The notes beneath the pieces were generated by a model. It saw only the letters and a list, made by a program, of their open reading frames with translations. It ran no database searches and had not been told where the DNA came from. A program made the translations under genes and the position numbers. A DNA stretch of 64,000 nucleotides from CBDCTM01 sp965222005 (GTDB taxonomy: Bacteria; Bacteroidota; Bacteroidia; Chitinophagales; Saprospiraceae): positions 1,116,001 through 1,180,000 of the forward strand of contig OZ244935.1 in assembly GCA_965222005.1 (NCBI GenBank). The letters are read 5' to 3'. Every line of letters starts with the position of its first letter. The first letter of the stretch is position 1. Of this stretch, positions 59,448 through 64,000 are shown in pieces.

Positions 59448-60200
59448 TTAGCCTCTGTCAAAAAGAAAGTTGCCATCGGCATCGAACACCACGATCTTGC
59501 GGCCGCCATCTACAAATATCCCTACAATGATGAAACCATTGCGCGCTTCCACCGCTTTTTTGATCTCAGCGTCCGGATAGTTGGTTGTGATATAATCCAC
59601 AATATCGCCGCTCAAATCTTCTACATCTATTGGGGTGCCCCAATCGCGGCAGTGGTGAAATACATGCGTGGATTCGATCACATCGCCATTCAAGGCAAAC
59701 ACTACAATCGCCTTTCGATGTCCTGCCGGACCGGTGACGAGTACAATGTAGCGGTCGCCACGAACCTTTGCTCTGCGGATAGTTGCATTGTCAAAATTGG
59801 CCTCCACATATTCCAGGATCACGGCAGGAAGAGAGTCAACAGCTATCGGCCGACCTGGCACACAAGGACCTGGCCGATGCGGCCTGCCCCTCACATGACC
59901 GCGCGGACTCAACATGCGGCCATTACCATCGCAATAGAGCCGGTCGCTATTGCCCAGCTCAATTTCATAGCCTTTGTCGTTTACCCGGGCAGCCCTTTCT
60001 ATGTAGGTGTCAAAATATTCGATTTCTATCACTTCCAGCGCAGCTGCTGGCAATTCGTCAGGCTCAACATCTATCTTTTCGGAAGAACTGGCAATTTCCT
60101 CAAGCAGCGCATCATCAGTGATCTCGTCAGTGTCTTTATTACAAGAGGTGATAAGGCTCAAGCTTATAAACGCAAGGGCAATTAAAAAGAAATTTTTCAT
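59448..60200 (-). CDS. PepSY-like repeat lipoprotein
   Basis: A 250-residue lipoprotein with lipobox ITSC (Cys20). It holds three PepSY-like (BLIP-type) units of ~65-70 residues, each with PxxxxxYxxxNFxxAxIxxAKxxxxGFxVxV followed by FDxxGxxxx. Units start near ELPAAALEVIEIEYF, SLPAVILEYVEANFDN and DLSGDIVDYITTNYPD. Between units 1 and 2 lies an Arg/Gly/Pro-rich insert (SPRGHVRGRPHRPGP). Such proteins may inhibit proteases or sense periplasmic stress; this is inference. Confidence 0.75.
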   Translation of the reverse strand: MKNFFLIALAFISLSLITSCNKDTDEITDDALLEEIASSSEKIDVEPDELPAAALEVIEIEYFDTYIERAARVNDKGYEIELGNSDRLYCDGNGRMLSPRGHVRGRPHRPGPCVPGRPIAVDSLPAVILEYVEANFDNATIRRAKVRGDRYIVLVTGPAGHRKAIVVFALNGDVIESTHVFHHCRDWGTPIDVEDLSGDIVDYITTNYPDAEIKKAVEARNGFIIVGIFVDGGRKIVVFDADGNFLFDRG

Positions 60201-60324
60201 GCTTTAATGTTTTTTAATGTCTAAAAAAAATGGTTCCACGAACAGGAAAGCGCTCTATTAAATTCGTCGTTTCAATCCATTGGTGTACTGGTATATCAAT
60301 TAGTTGCCTGAGCAGCAGCATTTT

Positions 60325-61944
60325 TCAAAAAATAAATTGTGTGCCCGCTTGCAGTCCCAGCTTTTGTGGAAAAGTGCGGATGTACTGACCTTCAAATACA
60401 GGCGTCAAGGCCCGGCTGTACGATGGCTCTGCCACCAAATGCAGTTGCCCGCTCAATGCAAATGAAAGGCCCAGGCCAAGCTGCAAATCGAGTGTGCTCC
60501 TTTTCAGCTTACCAAATGAATTGCGGATGGTGCGGCTCCTCTGCTGTAGGCGAGTGCCATTCCGCAAAGAGCGCGCCTTGTGAATTTCCAGCTCATTAGC
60601 CACCAGATAATTCCACGCCAATCCCGCCTTTGGCGTCAGCATCAGGCGGCCCTTCTCAGCCCGATACGTCAGCAATAGCGGTATCCGGATAAATTCTAGT
60701 TGGTGCCGCGTTTCAAAGCGGAGGTTGATAAACGAATTCTGTGAAATGGCCACATCGCTTGTCCGATTGAGTGTCACATCCGTATTGACGGTGCCAAAGG
60801 AAGTGTTGAGCATCGCCTGATAATCGTTGACCAACTCTCCATTGCCCAAAGGTCGTTCGCCGACTTTGGTATAGCGAATCTGTCGCTGTTGCGAAGCGCC
60901 TACATTGATTTGGGAGAATGTGCCCCCGCTTTCCACGCCCCAGCCATTAGCAAAGCGGTAGCCGAGCTGCAAACCAATGTCGAAAGAATAGTCTGCCATC
61001 TCCTGCTTTTTCAAACGATCTGCAAGCACCTTAAAATCAGGGCGATTCGATTTTAGCTTTTTAGTGACCAGGGTCGGAGCATAAAAAGCTGCCACATAAA
61101 AGCCACTCTGTACTTTCAAAGGCTTGATAGCTTTCGATTGGAGTGCGCCGGGCGAAAGGTCGAGCTTTCGTTCAGCAGCTACAAGCAGTGGGGGCTTAAG
61201 TGGAAGGGTGCTCAAGGGACGGATCGCTGATTGCCCCAATTCTGGCCCACTCGTTATCGGCTCAAGGGGCTGGCTGGCCGACAGCGGTGTAACATCCGAA
61301 ATGAACGGAGTCAAGTTTTCAGTATCCTTGATTGGTACAGGCTTTAATTCATTGGCTATTGGTTTCGGAGGCAGGCTGTTTTCAGCTATTTCAGTAGCCT
61401 TTTCAGACAATTCTGGATACGTGCCAGGTGGACTTTGCAATGCTCTTGCAGTATCTATTGGTTGGCTAGACTCCGGGGAAGCTTTTGAGCGACGTTGCTC
61501 CCGGGCAGAGGAGGCTGAAGGGGCTGCTGCTTCAGGCTGGTTGATCAGATTCATACTTTCTACATCTTCCCGTTTTGCAGGCTTGCCCGTTGTAGTATCC
61601 TCTTCTTTCACCTCTTTCCCTTCATCCGGCAGTTCTTTGGCAGCCTGTTGCTGTTGTAGCTCTTCCAGCAATGCCACATTTTCATCCAGTCGCTCGTTGA
61701 GCGAATGAATTTGAGTGCAGGTATATATTTGGAAGGCGATTACAACGAGCAATAACAGCGCTGCCAGGCCAATCCATCGCCAGGGCAAGCTGCGCCTCGG
61801 CGACTCAGCAGCCCCCTCCCGAATAGCATCCCAAACGCGGTCAGGTGGCACATCCCAGCCACGAGGAGACTCCGGCAGGCTGGCTTCGTTGAAAGCTTTG
61901 CGGAAGTATTCTTCCAAATGGTCATTATGTATATTTTCTTCCAT
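60325..61944 (-). CDS. Anti-sigma-like protein fused to an outer-membrane barrel
   Basis: A 539-residue protein. Residues 1-55 are acidic and cytoplasmic-like (HLEEYFRKAFNEASLPES...VWDAIREG), one membrane helix lies at ~56-75, and a short coiled coil (~80-100) and a Pro/Ser/Glu-rich stretch (~105-275) follow. The C-terminal 250 residues form an outer-membrane barrel (GFYVAAFYAP...GWGVESGG...QAGTQFIF), ending in Phe. It starts 12 bases after the ECF sigma stop, so it is the probable anti-sigma factor. One chain would link cytoplasm and outer membrane. Confidence 0.75.
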   Translation of the reverse strand: MEENIHNDHLEEYFRKAFNEASLPESPRGWDVPPDRVWDAIREGAAESPRRSLPWRWIGLAALLLLVVIAFQIYTCTQIHSLNERLDENVALLEELQQQQAAKELPDEGKEVKEEDTTTGKPAKREDVESMNLINQPEAAAPSASSAREQRRSKASPESSQPIDTARALQSPPGTYPELSEKATEIAENSLPPKPIANELKPVPIKDTENLTPFISDVTPLSASQPLEPITSGPELGQSAIRPLSTLPLKPPLLVAAERKLDLSPGALQSKAIKPLKVQSGFYVAAFYAPTLVTKKLKSNRPDFKVLADRLKKQEMADYSFDIGLQLGYRFANGWGVESGGTFSQINVGASQQRQIRYTKVGERPLGNGELVNDYQAMLNTSFGTVNTDVTLNRTSDVAISQNSFINLRFETRHQLEFIRIPLLLTYRAEKGRLMLTPKAGLAWNYLVANELEIHKARSLRNGTRLQQRSRTIRNSFGKLKRSTLDLQLGLGLSFALSGQLHLVAEPSYSRALTPVFEGQYIRTFPQKLGLQAGTQFIF

Positions 61945-61956
61945 ATCCTTACGGGT

Positions 61957-62511
61957 CTAGGTGATCATTATTTTTTCCAACATCCTGCGGAGGCTGGCTT
62001 TGGCTTTGAAAAGTTGGGTTTTGGAAGTGCTGACGCTAATATCCAGCGTTTCGGCAATTTCCTGATGGCTGTAACCTTCTATCACGTACATATTGAAAAC
62101 CAGGCGGTAGCCGGCGGGCAATTGCTGAATGAGACGGGTGAGTGCCTGAAGGTTGAGCTGTGCAAACACATCGGCAGGCTGGCTAACTTGCTCACTGATG
62201 TCTGCCGGGTCAGCTGATGCAAACAGGCGCTTTCGTTTTCGGATGATTTGCAAAGCCTTATTGACCATCACCCGCCTGATCCAACCGCCCAGCGGCCCGG
62301 AAGCTGTGAATTGATGCAGGTCTTTGAATACCTGTATGAAGCCTTCCTGCAGCATGTCTTCCGCCTCCGGCTGATCCTGAGCATAGCGCAGGCAAAGCCG
62401 AAACATGGACACTTTGTAGCGTTCGTACAAAGCCTTCATGGCGCCCTGATCCTTCCGCAGACAGCCCTTGACGATATGTGTTTCTGTTGGTTTCAATGCT
62501 TTTCGGGTCAA
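61957..62511 (-). CDS. ECF-type RNA polymerase sigma factor
   Basis: A sigma-70 family factor of 184 residues. Region 2 is YERYKVSMFRLCLRYAQDQPEAEDMLQEGF (partial: QDQPEAEDMLQEGFIQVF) and region 4 is YSHQEIAETLDISVSTSKTQLFKAK. The start is TTG at 62511 (another TTG at 62496); no ATG precedes region 2. Cotranscribed with the downstream anti-sigma/barrel gene (12-base gap). Target promoters are unknown. Confidence 0.92.
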   Translation of the reverse strand: MTRKALKPTETHIVKGCLRKDQGAMKALYERYKVSMFRLCLRYAQDQPEAEDMLQEGFIQVFKDLHQFTASGPLGGWIRRVMVNKALQIIRKRKRLFASADPADISEQVSQPADVFAQLNLQALTRLIQQLPAGYRLVFNMYVIEGYSHQEIAETLDISVSTSKTQLFKAKASLRRMLEKIMIT

Positions 62512-62751
62512 TAATCTTGTGTACTTATTGTATGGTACTTGTTGGGAACAAAAGGTTGCCTGAAAGAAAATAAAAATAGTAACGAAATTTGTTTTCCTGG
62601 ATTAAAAAATACGAAGGGATTACTTTTGACAAAACTACAAGCGAAACTTCGGGATGGCTCCTACTTATTCAAAGCCTGCTGAACAATTTGCTTTTTTTTA
62701 CCCTGCGGCTTTGTTATCTTGGCTGTACTTTTTCCACTCACCAGCTTGCGC

Positions 62752-64000
62752 ATGATCCTCACTGCCAATATTATTGACGTCCATACACGCAAAATTTACC
62801 ACGGTTCCTTACGCATTGAAAACGGCAAGATAGCAGCAATCCACCCAACTGACGGCAGCAGCGATTTCTTTATATTACCCGGATTCGTTGATGCGCACGT
62901 TCACATCGAAAGCAGCATGCTCGTGCCGTCCGAATTTGCCCGACTCGCCGTGGTACATGGTACAATAGCTACCGTATCCGACCCACATGAAATTGCCAAT
63001 GTGATGGGTATAGAAGGAGTGGAATATATGATTGCCAATGGTGCCCAGGTGCCTTTCAAATTCAACTTTGGTGCTCCTTCCTGTGTGCCCGCTACCGGCT
63101 TTGAGACGGCCGGCGCTACCATTGATGCAGCAGCGGTAGAGAAGTTGTTGGAAAAGTCCGACATTCGTTACCTGGCCGAAATGATGAATTATCCGGGCGT
63201 ACTGTTCAAGGATGCTGAAGTGATGGCCAAACTGGATGCTGCCAAAAAGTTGGGCAAAGTGATCGACGGCCATGCACCTGGCCTCCGTGGCGAAGATGCC
63301 CAAAAGTACATCGCTGCCGGCATCAGTACCGACCATGAGTGCTTTAGCCGCCAAGAAGCCCTCGACAAGCTACAGGGCGGCATGAAGATATTGATCCGCG
63401 AAGGTAGTGCCGCCAAGAATTTTGATGCGCTTATCGGCCTGCTGCCCGATCATGCCGACCGGATGATGTTTTGTTCGGATGACAAACACCCCGATGATCT
63501 GATTGCCGGCCATATCAACCAGCTGGTGCTTCGGGCTTTAGCTGCAGGTTGCAGTTTATTTGATGTGTTGCAGGCTGCCTGTGTAAACCCTGTGGAACAT
63601 TATGGCCTCAATGTAGGACTCCTGCGCCCTGGTGATCCGGCTGACTTCATTGTCGTTGAAGGGCTCGAACAATTTTCTGTCAAGGCAACCTACATTGATG
63701 GCCAATTGGTGGCTAAAGAGGGAAAGAGCCTGATAGCCCGTGTTGAGGCTCCTTTGATCAATCATTTCAATACAAACCTCAAGCAAGCTTCTGATTTTCA
63801 GCTGGCTGCGGCAAAGCCCAATCTCCGCGTGATCCGGGCTATCAATGGCGAGATCGTAACAGAAAGCTTTACGGCTCCTGCCAAGGTGAGTGATGAGCTT
63901 TTGGTAGGCGATCCGGCGAATGACATTTTAAAGCTTGCGGTGGTCAACCGCTATGCCGACCAGCCACCGGCCATCGCCTTTATCAATGGATTTGGGTTGT
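62752..64000 (+). CDS. ade: Adenine deaminase, 3' truncated by window
   Basis: Hydrolyses adenine to hypoxanthine and ammonia in purine salvage. 416 codons are visible of a normal ~550-570. Metal motif FVDAHVHIESSM (with HxH), SDPHEIANVMG, SSCVPA-type segment CVPATGFETAG, AEMMNYPGV, DGHAPGL and MIL/ILIREGSAAKN follow the order of bacterial adenine deaminases, and the second domain begins near 63790. The frame is open at the right edge. Divergent from the ECF sigma gene over a 240-base gap that shows no clear -7 box. Confidence 0.95.
   Translation, partial: MILTANIIDVHTRKIYHGSLRIENGKIAAIHPTDGSSDFFILPGFVDAHVHIESSMLVPSEFARLAVVHGTIATVSDPHEIANVMGIEGVEYMIANGAQVPFKFNFGAPSCVPATGFETAGATIDAAAVEKLLEKSDIRYLAEMMNYPGVLFKDAEVMAKLDAAKKLGKVIDGHAPGLRGEDAQKYIAAGISTDHECFSRQEALDKLQGGMKILIREGSAAKNFDALIGLLPDHADRMMFCSDDKHPDDLIAGHINQLVLRALAAGCSLFDVLQAACVNPVEHYGLNVGLLRPGDPADFIVVEGLEQFSVKATYIDGQLVAKEGKSLIARVEAPLINHFNTNLKQASDFQLAAAKPNLRVIRAINGEIVTESFTAPAKVSDELLVGDPANDILKLAVVNRYADQPPAIAFINGFGL

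Noticed and set aside
1..64000. Defence system, prophage or integrated conjugative element
   Set aside because: No integrase, restriction enzyme, toxin-antitoxin pair, reverse transcriptase, phage structural gene or conjugation gene was seen in any frame.

Overview
This 64 kb window is a chromosomal segment of a Bacteroidota bacterium, most likely from the Saprospiria (Lewinella/Haliscomenobacter-like). The placement is inferred from type IX secretion (T9SS) C-terminal sorting tails, Bacteroidota-specific families (DUF4294, DUF2851), Skp/OmpH pairs, TAnnTTTG -7 promoter boxes, the lack of Shine-Dalgarno leaders and a mevalonate-pathway decarboxylase. No rRNA, tRNA, CRISPR array, transposase gene or phage gene was recognised.

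Layout. 0-5 kb: a 5'-truncated aldehyde dehydrogenase, a GT-C membrane glycosyltransferase, a DapA-family deaminase/aldolase and an M48 lipoprotein protease. 5-21.4 kb: two giant secreted proteins (2499 and 2861 residues) built from beta-propeller, Ig/PKD-like and SdrD-type B domains. Both end in T9SS tails that are almost identical at the DNA level. 21.5-26.6 kb: a decayed T9SS tail, a PagL-like barrel, histidine ammonia-lyase, two Skp/OmpH chaperones and glutamate racemase. 26.9-35.5 kb: an arginyl/leucyl-transferase-like protein, a rhodanese lipoprotein, diphosphomevalonate decarboxylase, a DUF4294 protein, two amidohydrolase-like proteins and RsmG. 35.5-39.8 kb: an envelope operon lpxK - acyltransferase - GT2 - ECF sigma. 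39.9-46.9 kb: housekeeping genes (nucleotidyltransferase, DUF554, DUF2851, DHFR, phosphoesterase, uvrB, aquaporin).

47-54 kb: a GNAT pseudogene, a Crp-type regulator and an SDR lacking its catalytic lysine. These are followed by a hydroxyproline catabolism cluster: alpha-ketoglutarate semialdehyde dehydrogenase, pyrroline-2-carboxylate reductase-like protein, 4-hydroxyproline epimerase and an FAD D-amino-acid dehydrogenase. The missing pathway step, a pyrroline-4-hydroxy-2-carboxylate deaminase, is plausibly the DapA-family gene at 3 kb. 54-62.5 kb: a membrane class III nucleotide cyclase paired with an outer-membrane protein, several unknown lipoprotein/periplasmic genes, a PepSY-like lipoprotein, and an ECF sigma next to a protein that joins an anti-sigma-like cytoplasmic end, a membrane helix and an outer-membrane barrel. 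62.7 kb to the end: adenine deaminase, truncated by the window.

The most unusual items are the near-identical sorting tails of the two giant proteins, a promoter box inside the loop of a terminator hairpin upstream of rsmG, two MITE-like inverted-repeat elements, the trans-envelope anti-sigma/barrel fusion, and several enzymes with a key residue replaced (SDR Lys to Met, aquaporin filter Arg to Val, amidohydrolase domains without the HxH motif). All identifications come from reading motifs; no database search was run.
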